From an uncultured Clostridia bacterium (GTDB taxonomy: Bacteria; Bacillota; Clostridia; Christensenellales; UBA1242): 35,482 nt of DNA. Shown here in pieces: positions 27,038 through 35,380 of this stretch (within the stretch, counting starts at the first letter, position 1; every line of letters begins with the position of its first letter). Both the position numbers and the translations under genes were made by a program. The notes under the pieces are model-generated. The model was not told where the DNA came from and did not search any database. It saw only the letters and a program-made list of their open reading frames with translations. The stretch is taken from contig CALWCW010000046.1 of the NCBI GenBank assembly GCA_944376495.1, forward strand, positions 1-35,482. Reading direction: 5' to 3'.

Positions 27038-29689
27038 ATGAGTTCAACAATCATTGCACTTATTGTTTCTATTGTATTTATAATCATTTTGGTGGCGGGT
27101 TTCTTCGTTGGTTTTTGGCGGGGGCTTAAAAAATCTACTGCTAATTTAATTTTTTCAATAGTTGGCATTATTGTTGCATTTTTTGTAACAGCACCAATAA
27201 CAAATTTAATAATGAATATAAATATAGACTATAATGGTCAAACGGTTCTTTTGAGTGATTTGGCTTTGGTGATGGCTAGAGAAAATCAGGATTTAGTAAT
27301 TTTAATAAACAATAATCCTAATATAGAGGCAATCTTTGCCTTTCTTCCACAAGCAATAGTAAATACAGTAGTGTTTATTTTAATTACTTGTGCAATTGAA
27401 CTTGTAATCTATATAATTTATAGAATTATTGCATTCTTTCTTAAAACAAAAGAAGGGGAGAAAAAACATAGACTTTCTGGAGGTTTCGTTGGTCTTGCAA
27501 AAGTTTTTGTCATAACAATATTGGCTTTTATGCCACTTGCCTCTTTAGTTGGTCTTGCAAATTCATTTACTTATTCAGAAAGTTATATAAGTGAATCATC
27601 TTCACAAACATTGACAATGCAGACGACATCTTCAGAAGGCGAAACTGGCGATGGGAATGTGGTAGCGGATGAGCCAACTGGCGACAATGACGCACAAACA
27701 AATCAATATGGACTTGCAGGAGAATATTTGCCAGATCAAGCCATATTTGTAATCAGAGGATTGGAAGATAATTTGCTTACAAAAATATGTGGTGTTTTTG
27801 GACTTGATAATGCAATGTTTGACTATCTTTCAAGTTTTGATATGAACGGTGAAAAATTCTATATAAGACAAGAACTTGAAACTGTTTATCCGATAGCTGA
27901 TTTTGCTTATCAAATCTCTAATACAAATGAAATAAAATTTTACAATCTTAATTTTGATAAAATTGATGGAGTTGTGGAAAAAGTTGTTGACTCATCTATA
28001 TTTAAAAATATTTTAACAGATTTAATCGCTGATATTATTATCAATAATCAAGACTATTCTTTCCTAAAAGATAATCAAATTTTTGTAGAGTATAGCGATA
28101 TTATTGATAGCATTAAAGTAAATTTGGAGGCGATAAAATCTCAAGAAAATGGACTTGTAACATATTTTACAAATGATATTCAAAATATTTATTCTGCATT
28201 TAAAGAACTTGCAAAGGGCGGAGTTGTTGATGAGATAATAAATCTTGAAGATGCATCATTTGAAAATATTTTAAATGTTTTGACAAGTGAAGCAAATAAA
28301 TCTGAATTTCAAAGTGCAACAGCAAATTTAATTGACGTAAATTTAGTTCAAGATAGTATAGTTCCTTTGGCTCAAAGGTTAGTAAATCAAATATCTTCAG
28401 ATTTTGACACAATAAATGTAGATACATCAACATGGACTGAAGGTGACTGGGATGAGTTTGCAACTTCATTAACGACTGTTGTTGAAACTTATGCTAATAT
28501 ATCAAATGAGGTAAACATTACAGACGTTCTTTCTGACCCAATAATTCTGCTTGAAATTGATAGTCAAACGCAAACTCCTAAATATAACATCTCTGTCATT
28601 ATGTCAAATATTGGTTCTTTGATTGATGAAATAAGAGATATTAAATTATTTAAAAATGGAGAAACTCCAATTATTGATAAACTTTTAGTTGAAAATAATA
28701 TAGTTTTACCAACAAGTGAGGTCTATGACCAAGAAGGAATGGCTAAAACAATTTCAAGTTATAAAGAACTTTTAGAATTTGTTTCACCAAGCCTTGAACG
28801 TATAAGAGATACTGGACTTTACGATATTTTGACGTCAGAGCAAAGTGACGACATTGTTAGCGGGCTTGCGTCATTAATTTCAGTAGAAGGTAATGAAAAT
28901 CTTTTAAATGAAATAATTCTTCCTCTTGAACAAGTTGAACCTACAAAATCAATTATTAACGATTTACTTAATAGTGTTAGCAATGATGTTATTGATTTTA
29001 GTGTTCTTACGACAGAAGGAACAACATATGAAGATTGGTCAAGCGAATTAAGTTATATTTCAGAACTTTTAATTGAGTTAAATGGTGAAAAAGTAGAAAG
29101 TGAAGATAAAACATACTTGCAACTTGCACTTGAAGGAAATTTTGAAGTAGTTATTGATAATATAAGCGAAGAAAAGATTGATTTAATTTTAAAGCCAATT
29201 CTTTATGCAAAAACAACTAGTTCATTAAGAAATGAATTAATTAATAGCATTAAAACAGTTCTTGATAGTTTAGTTTCTCCTTCATCTGTAACTATTAACT
29301 TAAATGGTGTAGTATTAGATGAAGAAAATGCAGAAGACCAAGCACAAGAAGTTTGCAATGTATTTAAAGCCTTTATAAATTTAAATAAAGTTTATAATGC
29401 GGAAGATATAAAAGATGTTGATAAAACTCTTTTATCTGAACTTTTAACAAGTATGCAACAAAATGCTTATAGAAGCACATTATCAGGTAAAACAGATGAC
29501 GGATTATTCAAAAATTCCTTTGAAAATTTGATGAATACAATTAAACTTGAGTATTCAGACGCAGTAGCATATATTGAAACTTTGCCTGAATATGAAAATT
29601 ATCTTGACGAAACAAATTATCCTTATATTGACTTTGCTGATTTATTTGCAAAAATTCAAGAATATGAAGATATTGTAAATCAAAATTAA
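27038..29689 (+). CDS. Very large CvpA-like membrane protein
   Basis: The product has 883 residues, and AAGGAG precedes the ATG by 7 nt. The first 175 residues resemble the CvpA membrane fold: four hydrophobic helices at about 3-27, 36-58, 106-135 and 149-174, with the small-residue FFVGFWRGLKK and RLSGGFVGLAK segments typical of that family. The remaining roughly 700 residues are polar, acidic (D/E/N/S) and helical, and by topology could lie outside the membrane. Ordinary CvpA proteins are under 250 residues, so this is a large extension. It ends 11 bp before rsmH and is very probably cotranscribed with it. It holds the place where mraZ often stands in division clusters. A link to division or envelope biogenesis is inferred from position only. 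Confidence 0.75.
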   Translation: MSSTIIALIVSIVFIIILVAGFFVGFWRGLKKSTANLIFSIVGIIVAFFVTAPITNLIMNINIDYNGQTVLLSDLALVMARENQDLVILINNNPNIEAIFAFLPQAIVNTVVFILITCAIELVIYIIYRIIAFFLKTKEGEKKHRLSGGFVGLAKVFVITILAFMPLASLVGLANSFTYSESYISESSSQTLTMQTTSSEGETGDGNVVADEPTGDNDAQTNQYGLAGEYLPDQAIFVIRGLEDNLLTKICGVFGLDNAMFDYLSSFDMNGEKFYIRQELETVYPIADFAYQISNTNEIKFYNLNFDKIDGVVEKVVDSSIFKNILTDLIADIIINNQDYSFLKDNQIFVEYSDIIDSIKVNLEAIKSQENGLVTYFTNDIQNIYSAFKELAKGGVVDEIINLEDASFENILNVLTSEANKSEFQSATANLIDVNLVQDSIVPLAQRLVNQISSDFDTINVDTSTWTEGDWDEFATSLTTVVETYANISNEVNITDVLSDPIILLEIDSQTQTPKYNISVIMSNIGSLIDEIRDIKLFKNGETPIIDKLLVENNIVLPTSEVYDQEGMAKTISSYKELLEFVSPSLERIRDTGLYDILTSEQSDDIVSGLASLISVEGNENLLNEIILPLEQVEPTKSIINDLLNSVSNDVIDFSVLTTEGTTYEDWSSELSYISELLIELNGEKVESEDKTYLQLALEGNFEVVIDNISEEKIDLILKPILYAKTTSSLRNELINSIKTVLDSLVSPSSVTINLNGVVLDEENAEDQAQEVCNVFKAFINLNKVYNAEDIKDVDKTLLSELLTSMQQNAYRSTLSGKTDDGLFKNSFENLMNTIKLEYSDAVAYIETLPEYENYLDETNYPYIDFADLFAKIQEYEDIVNQN

Positions 29690-29700
29690 AGAGGAAGAAT

Positions 29701-30633
29701 ATGGAATTTAAACATAACCCTGTTCTTTTAGAAGAAGTCATTGAAGGGCTGAATATAATTTCAGATGGGATTTATTTAGATTGCACAATGGGCGGAGGCG
29801 GACACTCTTTAGAAATTTTAAAAAGACTTTCGCCTATTGGACATCTTTATGGATTTGATAGAGATTTGGATGCGGTGAACACTTGCATAAATAAGTTTGA
29901 AAGAAATAAAAATGTTTCAATTTTTCATGCCAACTATAAAGACGCAAAAACAATATTAAATGATAATGGAATCTTTGAGGTAAATGGAATCCTTATTGAT
30001 TTAGGTGTGAGTTCTTATCAAATAGATAATGGTGAGCGAGGATTTAGTTTTCTGCATGATGGCAAACTTGATATGCGAATGGATAAAAATCAAACACTTG
30101 ATGCCTACTTTGTTGTAAACAATTATTCAAAAGAAGATTTAATTAAAATCTTGTTCGAATATGGAGAAGAAGATAACGCAAAAAAGATAGTAGAAAATAT
30201 ATGTTTAGCAAGAAGTGTTAAACCTATTAAAACAACCTTTGAATTAAAAGACATAATTGAAAAAAGTTTTCCAAAGAAAATTATCTATGGAAAAGGAGGC
30301 GTTAGCAAAAAGACTTTTCAAGCCATAAGAATTGAAGTTAATGGCGAACTTGACGGACTTGCAAAGACTTTAGAGGGATTTATTGACTTACTTGCTCCAA
30401 AAGGAAGAATGGCGGTTCTCACTTTTCATAGTTTGGAAGACAGAATTGTAAAAAATGTTTTTAAAGATGCTGTTACCGATTGTATTTGTCCACCAAAAAC
30501 TCCAATTTGCATTTGTGGACATAAAGCAAAAGGCAAACTTATCAATAAAAAACCTATTGTTGCAAGTGATAAAGAATTGAAAGAAAATTCACGAAGCAGT
30601 AGTGCAAAGTTAAGAATTTTTGAAAAATATTAA
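29701..30633 (+). CDS. rsmH: 16S rRNA (cytosine1402-N4)-methyltransferase
   Basis: The full-length RsmH (MraW) has 310 residues and methylates the ribosomal decoding centre using SAM. Family blocks are the start HNPVLLEEVIEGL, the SAM loop DCTMGGGGHS, YGFDRDLDA, LIDLGVSSYQ, the RMDKNQTLDA segment, RIEVNGELDGL, LTFHSLEDRIVK, and the Cys-bearing C-terminal part. GAGGA lies 5 nt before the ATG. It follows the CvpA-like gene by 11 bp and precedes the FtsL-position and ftsI genes, the usual division-cluster order apart from the missing mraZ. Confidence 0.97.
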   Translation: MEFKHNPVLLEEVIEGLNIISDGIYLDCTMGGGGHSLEILKRLSPIGHLYGFDRDLDAVNTCINKFERNKNVSIFHANYKDAKTILNDNGIFEVNGILIDLGVSSYQIDNGERGFSFLHDGKLDMRMDKNQTLDAYFVVNNYSKEDLIKILFEYGEEDNAKKIVENICLARSVKPIKTTFELKDIIEKSFPKKIIYGKGGVSKKTFQAIRIEVNGELDGLAKTLEGFIDLLAPKGRMAVLTFHSLEDRIVKNVFKDAVTDCICPPKTPICICGHKAKGKLINKKPIVASDKELKENSRSSSAKLRIFEKY

Positions 30634-30847
30634 AAAATATTAGAAAAATTAATAAAAAATTGTCAAATTCTTAAAATTATTAAAAAAATAAAAAAATAAA
30701 TAATTATTAATTTTAATAATAAATTAAAAAATAAAATTAATATTAAAATAAAAATAATTTTTTTAAATATTATTTTATTAATTTTTATTATAAGGATTAA
30801 ATAAAAAAAGTTAAATAATCATAAAGAAAAAAGGAGGAGAGTATAAT
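30634..30847. other. AT-only spacer between rsmH and the FtsL-position gene
   Basis: About 200 bp are almost entirely A/T, with long near-palindromic stretches (30700-30790) and no supported frame. It ends in the strong AAAGGAGG ribosome binding site of the next gene. No clear terminator or promoter could be picked. Confidence 0.5.
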
Positions 30848-31570
30848 ATGGAGAAGAAAACTTTACTTCAAGAGATTGAAATAGTTCAAGAAAAAGAAAC
30901 GCGAAATGAAAGTGAAGAAAAATCAATTGAAAGCCGTCAAAATTCATTTTATCAATCTAGGCAAGCTATTGATCAAGCAAAAAAAATAAGCAAACCCTCA
31001 ATCAGAGCGTTTTCTTCAAACACATTTCCAGAGCAAGAGATTGAAACGGACGAAGATGATGAAATTAACGATTCAAATTCCTTTTCAGATGAAACTTCTC
31101 AAGAAAATTTTGAGTATGAAAAAGATTTTCAACCTAAAAGTAAGGATTCTTCCATAATTGAAAAACCAAACTATGATTTTATTGAAACCTTAACTGATGA
31201 GCAAAGAAAAAAGATTTTTAAAATAGAAAAAGAACAACCAAAAGATGATACTCATGACAAACCTAAAAAAAGCAAATTCAAAACAATAATTTTTTCACTT
31301 TTATTTGCTATTTTTGGTGTTTGGGGAATAGTAAACATTGCAACTTTAGATTCAATTGGAACTGAAATTACGACAGTTTCAACAGAATATAATATGAATT
31401 TGATTTCATACTTAAATAATCTCCACAATCTTGATGCTACTAACGCCGAAAACATGGAGAATTTGCTTGATACTATTCCAACTGAACCTCAATCTCCAAC
31501 TAAAATTGAAGAGCAGTCTAATTGGTTTGATAGGTTTTGTAATTTCATAGCAGGTCTATTTGGAGGCTAA
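30848..31570 (+). CDS. Bitopic membrane protein in the FtsL position
   Basis: This 240-residue protein has a strong ribosome binding site (AAAGGAGG) 10 nt upstream. The first 144 residues are charged and low in hydrophobics, with acidic clusters near 64-75, and probably disordered in the cytoplasm. One membrane helix follows at about 145-167, then an external part of roughly 70 residues ending in an amphipathic NWFDRFCNFIAGLFGG tail. Between rsmH and ftsI one expects FtsL, a small bitopic protein of the divisome. The topology and place fit, but the sequence is not recognisable as FtsL, the external coiled coil is short and the cytoplasmic part is unusually long. FtsL-analogue is therefore an inference from context. 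Confidence 0.75.
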   Translation: MEKKTLLQEIEIVQEKETRNESEEKSIESRQNSFYQSRQAIDQAKKISKPSIRAFSSNTFPEQEIETDEDDEINDSNSFSDETSQENFEYEKDFQPKSKDSSIIEKPNYDFIETLTDEQRKKIFKIEKEQPKDDTHDKPKKSKFKTIIFSLLFAIFGVWGIVNIATLDSIGTEITTVSTEYNMNLISYLNNLHNLDATNAENMENLLDTIPTEPQSPTKIEEQSNWFDRFCNFIAGLFGG

Positions 31571-31571
31571 T

Positions 31572-33470
31572 TTGCAAAAACCTTTCACATTATTTTCATT
31601 AAAAAAGAGGATTGTAGCAGTTTTACTTGTTATATCCTTTATTTTTTGTTCACTTGTTGTTCGACTTTTTGTGTTGCAAATAATAAACGGAGAAAATTTG
31701 CAATCAAGAGCCACAGACCAATGGACTCGTGACCTTGCAATAGTCGCTCCTCGTGGGACAATTTATGATAGAACAGGGTCAACTCTTGCTGTAAGTTATA
31801 CCACGTATAATGTTTATGTTAGGGCAAGAGAAGTTACAGAGCCTTCAAAGGTTGCTTTCGTTTTATCAAATCTCTTAAATTTAGAATTTGCATCAGTATA
31901 TCAAAAAATCTCAAAGAAAAATATTAGTGAGGTTTTGATTAAAATGCAAGTAGAGGGTGAAATTGCAGAAAAGATTTATGATGAAAATTTAGATGGGGTG
32001 TATTTAGCAGAAAATACAAATCGTTATTATACTTATGGGAATCTTCTCACTCAAGTTTTAGGCTTTACAAGTATTGACAACGTTGGGCAGACGGGAGTTG
32101 AAGCCTATTATAATGATTATTTAAAAGGTGTTGATGGTTATAGTTATGTTCAAAGTGATTTACAGGGTAAAGAAATTGGTGGAAGTTTAAGATATTATAT
32201 ACCTGCAACACCAGGATTTGATTTGAGCTTAACGATTGATAGTAAAATGCAATTAATAGTCGAACAAGTTTTAGAGCAAATAATGACCGAACAAAAAGCA
32301 AAAAATGTGACGGGTATAATTTTAAATGCTAAAACTAGTGAAATTCTCGCTCTTTCAACCAAACCAAGTTTTGACTTAAATGAAGTTCCACGTGATGATT
32401 TAGACCTTTTGTTTGAGTGCAGTAAAGTTAAACCAGCAACCGACATATACGAGCCTGGTTCAACCTTTAAGATATTGACTGTCGCCGCTGCACTTGAAGA
32501 GGGGTTAACAAATCTAGAAGATAGATTTTATTGCCCTGGATATAGAATCATTGATGGTGTTCGAATTAAGTGCTGGAAAACAATAGGTCATGGGTCACAA
32601 ACATTGCTTGAAGCGTTCTCAAACTCTTGTAACTGTTGCTTTATGGATTTAGCATTAAGACTTGGCATAGATAAGTTTTATAGTTATATGGAAAAATTTG
32701 GATTAGGAAGCAAGACTGGGTTTGATGTTTCTGGTGAGCAAAGCGGTATATTAATGGCGAAATCAAACGTTAAAAATGTTGACCTTGCAAGAATGGGCTT
32801 TGGTCATGCAATTGCTTTGACGCCAGTCCAGTTATTAACAGCGACAGCCTCTATTATAAATGGCGGAACATATAATTCTCCGCATCTATTGAGTTATTTT
32901 TCAGATGAAAATAGCGAAATTATAAAATCTTATTCAGGCAAAACAAAAACAAATGTAATTAGTAAAGAAACTTCTAAAATTGTAAACACTCTTCTTGAAT
33001 TTGCTGAAAATAAGACGGGGAAATATACTTTTGTTGAGGGTTACAATGTTGGCGGAAAGACAGGAACAGCACAGAAATATAAAGAAACTGGTGGTATAGA
33101 CCAAGGTAAATATATTTCAAGTTTCATAGGCACTTATCCTGCTGATGACCCAGAATATATAGTTTTTGTCATGGTTGACGAGCCAAGTGCTGGAGCATAT
33201 TATGGAAGTATAGTTGCCGCACCATATGGTAAAATCATTTTTTCTAATTTGTTTGAATATTTAGGTGAAGAAAAACAAGATGAAAGTGTGAACGTAGAAT
33301 ATGTGACTATGCCAAATCTTGTAGGATTAAGTTTAACAGAGGCATCAATAGAACTTAAAAAACTCAACCTTTATTATGAACTTGATGGAGAAGGAGAGTT
33401 TATCACTGAACAACTTCCACCAGTAGGGTCAAGTATTCAAGAAGGCTCAACAATTGTATTAATAACATAA
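31572..33470 (+). CDS. Class B penicillin-binding protein, FtsI/SpoVD type with PASTA domain
   Basis: The start is taken as TTG at 31572 with GGAGG 5 nt upstream, one base after the stop of the preceding gene; this gives 632 residues. A start four codons earlier would also be TTG and would overlap. Near the N-terminus (about 10-37) lies a membrane helix. The dimerisation domain carries RGTIYDRTG. The transpeptidase domain has STFK (active Ser about 297), SCN (about 352-354) and KTGT (about 496-499). One PASTA domain ends the protein (about 577-632, MPNLVGLSLTEA). It crosslinks peptidoglycan, at the septum if FtsI or in spore cortex if SpoVD. The single PASTA domain favours SpoVD; the place in the cluster fits either. 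Confidence 0.93.
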   Translation: MQKPFTLFSLKKRIVAVLLVISFIFCSLVVRLFVLQIINGENLQSRATDQWTRDLAIVAPRGTIYDRTGSTLAVSYTTYNVYVRAREVTEPSKVAFVLSNLLNLEFASVYQKISKKNISEVLIKMQVEGEIAEKIYDENLDGVYLAENTNRYYTYGNLLTQVLGFTSIDNVGQTGVEAYYNDYLKGVDGYSYVQSDLQGKEIGGSLRYYIPATPGFDLSLTIDSKMQLIVEQVLEQIMTEQKAKNVTGIILNAKTSEILALSTKPSFDLNEVPRDDLDLLFECSKVKPATDIYEPGSTFKILTVAAALEEGLTNLEDRFYCPGYRIIDGVRIKCWKTIGHGSQTLLEAFSNSCNCCFMDLALRLGIDKFYSYMEKFGLGSKTGFDVSGEQSGILMAKSNVKNVDLARMGFGHAIALTPVQLLTATASIINGGTYNSPHLLSYFSDENSEIIKSYSGKTKTNVISKETSKIVNTLLEFAENKTGKYTFVEGYNVGGKTGTAQKYKETGGIDQGKYISSFIGTYPADDPEYIVFVMVDEPSAGAYYGSIVAAPYGKIIFSNLFEYLGEEKQDESVNVEYVTMPNLVGLSLTEASIELKKLNLYYELDGEGEFITEQLPPVGSSIQEGSTIVLIT

Positions 33471-33646
33471 TGGACTTCTTTTATAGTAAATGAATATAAA
33501 ATTCTAAATATATTGTTATAATTAATTTTTTGATAATTTGTTGTTAAAATACTGTTTCCACTTTGCAATGGATTTCTAGAGTAAAAAATATACTATATTG
33601 GATGAAAGATGATGATTAAGTTTAAAGTACTAAATTTAATTTGTAA

Positions 33647-33663
33647 TTTTGAATTATTCAAAA
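33647..33663. promoter_or_regulatory. Small palindrome upstream of the first YugP-like gene
   Basis: TTTTGAAT and ATTCAAAA flank a single T as a perfect 8-bp inverted repeat, about 40 bp before the candidate -10 box. It may be an operator, though AT-rich DNA produces such sites by chance. Confidence 0.25.
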
Positions 33664-33702
33664 AATCGTTATCTTTATAAAATCATTTGCATATTTTTAG
33701 TG

Positions 33703-33708
33703 TATAAT
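33703..33708 (+). promoter_or_regulatory. Candidate -10 box of the YugP-like pair
   Basis: TATAAT lies 14 nt before the ATG at 33723. No good -35 hexamer is at 16-18 bp. The leader would be about 8 nt with no Shine-Dalgarno sequence. The rest of the gap from 33471 holds no supported gene and no clear terminator for the PBP gene. Confidence 0.4.
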
Positions 33709-33722
33709 ATAAAATATAAGTT

Positions 33723-34433
33723 ATGAGTTTAGAATTAATCATTTTAATAGGAGTTATTGCGTTGGCGGTTTTGCTATGTTTTTTGTTGGCAATAGCAAAT
33801 TATGCAGGTGAAAGATTTTATGAAAAATATAAAGAGATAGACAAAATTGAAGCATGGACCGATTTAATGCCTCTTGGTTATATAAACAAACTCAATCAAG
33901 AGCATTTTGAAGGGAAAATTCAAGTAGTTCAAATATCTACTTTAGCAGGTGACGCATATAGCAAAGGTAAACTTTTTCTATCAACTAATACAATAAATAA
34001 AAATTCCCTTGCTTCTTATACAATAATTTCTCACGAACTTGGTCATGCTAAACAAGATAGGGATGGTAAAAAGTTAAAAAGACTTACTGTTGCAAGAAAA
34101 CTTGGACGATTTATAGGACATCTTTTGTTCCCATTTCTAATTGTTGGGGCCGTATTACTTTTTTTTGAAAATCTATTTTGGATTGGAGTAGGTGCCCTTG
34201 CTGGTGGCGGATTAATATTTTTAATCGCATTAGTTTTAAAATTAATTACCATTTCCATTGAAAAAGACGCCTCTAGAAATGCTATTATATTTTTAAAGGA
34301 AGTCTTTGATGGAAAGCAGTTAAAAACTTGCAAAAAATTTTTAAAAGATGCAAGATTGACTTATTGGGCAGACTTTTTAAGGGCGCTTTTCTTCTGGACA
34401 GCAATGTCTAAAAAGACTAAACTTTTTAATTAA
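33723..34433 (+). CDS. YugP-like membrane zinc metallopeptidase, diverged copy
   Basis: This 236-residue protein has an N-terminal membrane helix (about 3-25), the zinc motif HELGH (H104, E105, H108), a hydrophobic pair of helices at about 131-175, and a likely third ligand in ITISIEKDASR (E180). It matches the next gene in layout, and together they belong to the YugP family of membrane zinc peptidases (Zn_peptidase_2). Compared with its neighbour it lacks the conserved SGHLTDHYNP stretch before the active site, having ISTLAGDAYS there. No ribosome binding site is visible and the leader would be very short. Substrate unknown. Confidence 0.8.
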   Translation: MSLELIILIGVIALAVLLCFLLAIANYAGERFYEKYKEIDKIEAWTDLMPLGYINKLNQEHFEGKIQVVQISTLAGDAYSKGKLFLSTNTINKNSLASYTIISHELGHAKQDRDGKKLKRLTVARKLGRFIGHLLFPFLIVGAVLLFFENLFWIGVGALAGGGLIFLIALVLKLITISIEKDASRNAIIFLKEVFDGKQLKTCKKFLKDARLTYWADFLRALFFWTAMSKKTKLFN

Positions 34434-34444
34434 AAGGAGTGGTT

Positions 34445-35161
34445 ATGGAATATTATATTGGTTATTTAATTTCAGGTATAGTAATAATTATTGCAATTTT
34501 TATATCTTTATTTGCTCAAACTAAAGTAAATGGTGCATTTAATAAATATAAAGATGTGCCATCTAGTTTGGGAATGACAGGGGCAGAACTCGCCGAAAAA
34601 ATGGCTAGAGAAAATAATTTAGATATTGTTGTTAGAATGTGTAGCGGGCATTTGACGGATCACTATAATCCAAAAGATAAAAGTCTAAATATTTCAGAGG
34701 CTAACTATCACGGAACGTCTGTTTCAGCGCATGCAATTGTTGCACATGAATTTGGGCATGCAATGCAAGATGCGAAAAATTATGCACCTTTAAAAATTCG
34801 TCAGTTTGTTATTAAAACAAGTAATTTTGTTTCAAAACTACTTATGCCACTTTTAATTTTGGGAATTTTGTTGCAAATTTTTCTATTTTCTTCTATAGCG
34901 GGGAGTCTAGTTATTTATATTTCGGTCGCTTTGTATGGTGTTTCTGTAATTGCAAGTTTAGTGACTTTGCCAGTAGAATATAACGCATCGTCACGAGCAA
35001 AAAAGATTTTAATAGGAATGGGATCTGTTTCTGAAGATGAAGTGAAGGGAACAGATGCTGTTTTAAATGCTGCCGCATTGACGTATGTTGCATCATTACT
35101 TCTTTCTCTTGCTTATTTCTTGAGATTTCTATTTTTGTTACTTGCGATTAGAGATAGGTAG
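34445..35161 (+). CDS. yugP: YugP-type membrane zinc metallopeptidase
   Basis: The start is taken as the ATG at 34445 with AAGGAG 5 nt upstream; the GTG at 34439 overlaps that site. The product has 238 residues. It shows an N-terminal membrane helix, the family stretch SGHLTDHYNPK, the zinc site HEFGH (H101, E102, H105), a hydrophobic core, and LPVEYNASSRA with the third ligand E178. This is the canonical YugP pattern. It follows the diverged copy by 11 bp and is surely cotranscribed. The physiological substrate of YugP proteins is not established. Confidence 0.92.
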   Translation: MEYYIGYLISGIVIIIAIFISLFAQTKVNGAFNKYKDVPSSLGMTGAELAEKMARENNLDIVVRMCSGHLTDHYNPKDKSLNISEANYHGTSVSAHAIVAHEFGHAMQDAKNYAPLKIRQFVIKTSNFVSKLLMPLLILGILLQIFLFSSIAGSLVIYISVALYGVSVIASLVTLPVEYNASSRAKKILIGMGSVSEDEVKGTDAVLNAAALTYVASLLLSLAYFLRFLFLLLAIRDR

Positions 35162-35169
35162 TTATAGAT

Positions 35170-35255
35170 AAGGCTGAAAAGAAGTTTGCTTTAAGCAAAC
35201 AGCAAATTGACATTTGCTAAAGAAAATTTTTAATTTTCTTTTTCTTTTCAGCCTT
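35170..35255 (-). repeat. Cloverleaf element B, downstream of yugP (inverted)
   Basis: The outer stem AAGGCTGAAAAGAA (35170-35183) pairs over 14 bp without mismatch with 35242-35255. Three hairpins fill the interior exactly: GTTTGC/GCAAAC (35184-35200), AGCAAAT-TGAC-ATTTGCT (35201-35218), and AAAGAAAATT-TTT-AATTTTCTTT (35219-35241). Read on the minus strand the order equals that of element A: AT-rich arm, 4-nt-loop arm, TGCT...GCA arm. The run of T after the outer stem (35254-35258) means it may also terminate yugP transcription. Confidence 0.75.
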
Positions 35256-35315
35256 TTTAAATAAAAATACATGATGTAAAATTTTCTTATTTTACTACAA
35301 AATGATCAAAAATTA

Positions 35316-35336
35316 ATAAAAATTAGAAATTTTTAT
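35316..35336 (-). terminator. Possible terminator of the gene entering at the right edge
   Basis: ATAAAAATT and AATTTTTAT form a 9-bp inverted repeat with a 3-nt loop. On the minus strand it is followed by TAATTTTT, about 45 bp after the stop codon of the right-edge gene. Confidence 0.45.
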
Positions 35337-35380
35337 CAAAAAATTAGTATTTTTTAATGTATTTTTTAAAAATTTTGAAA

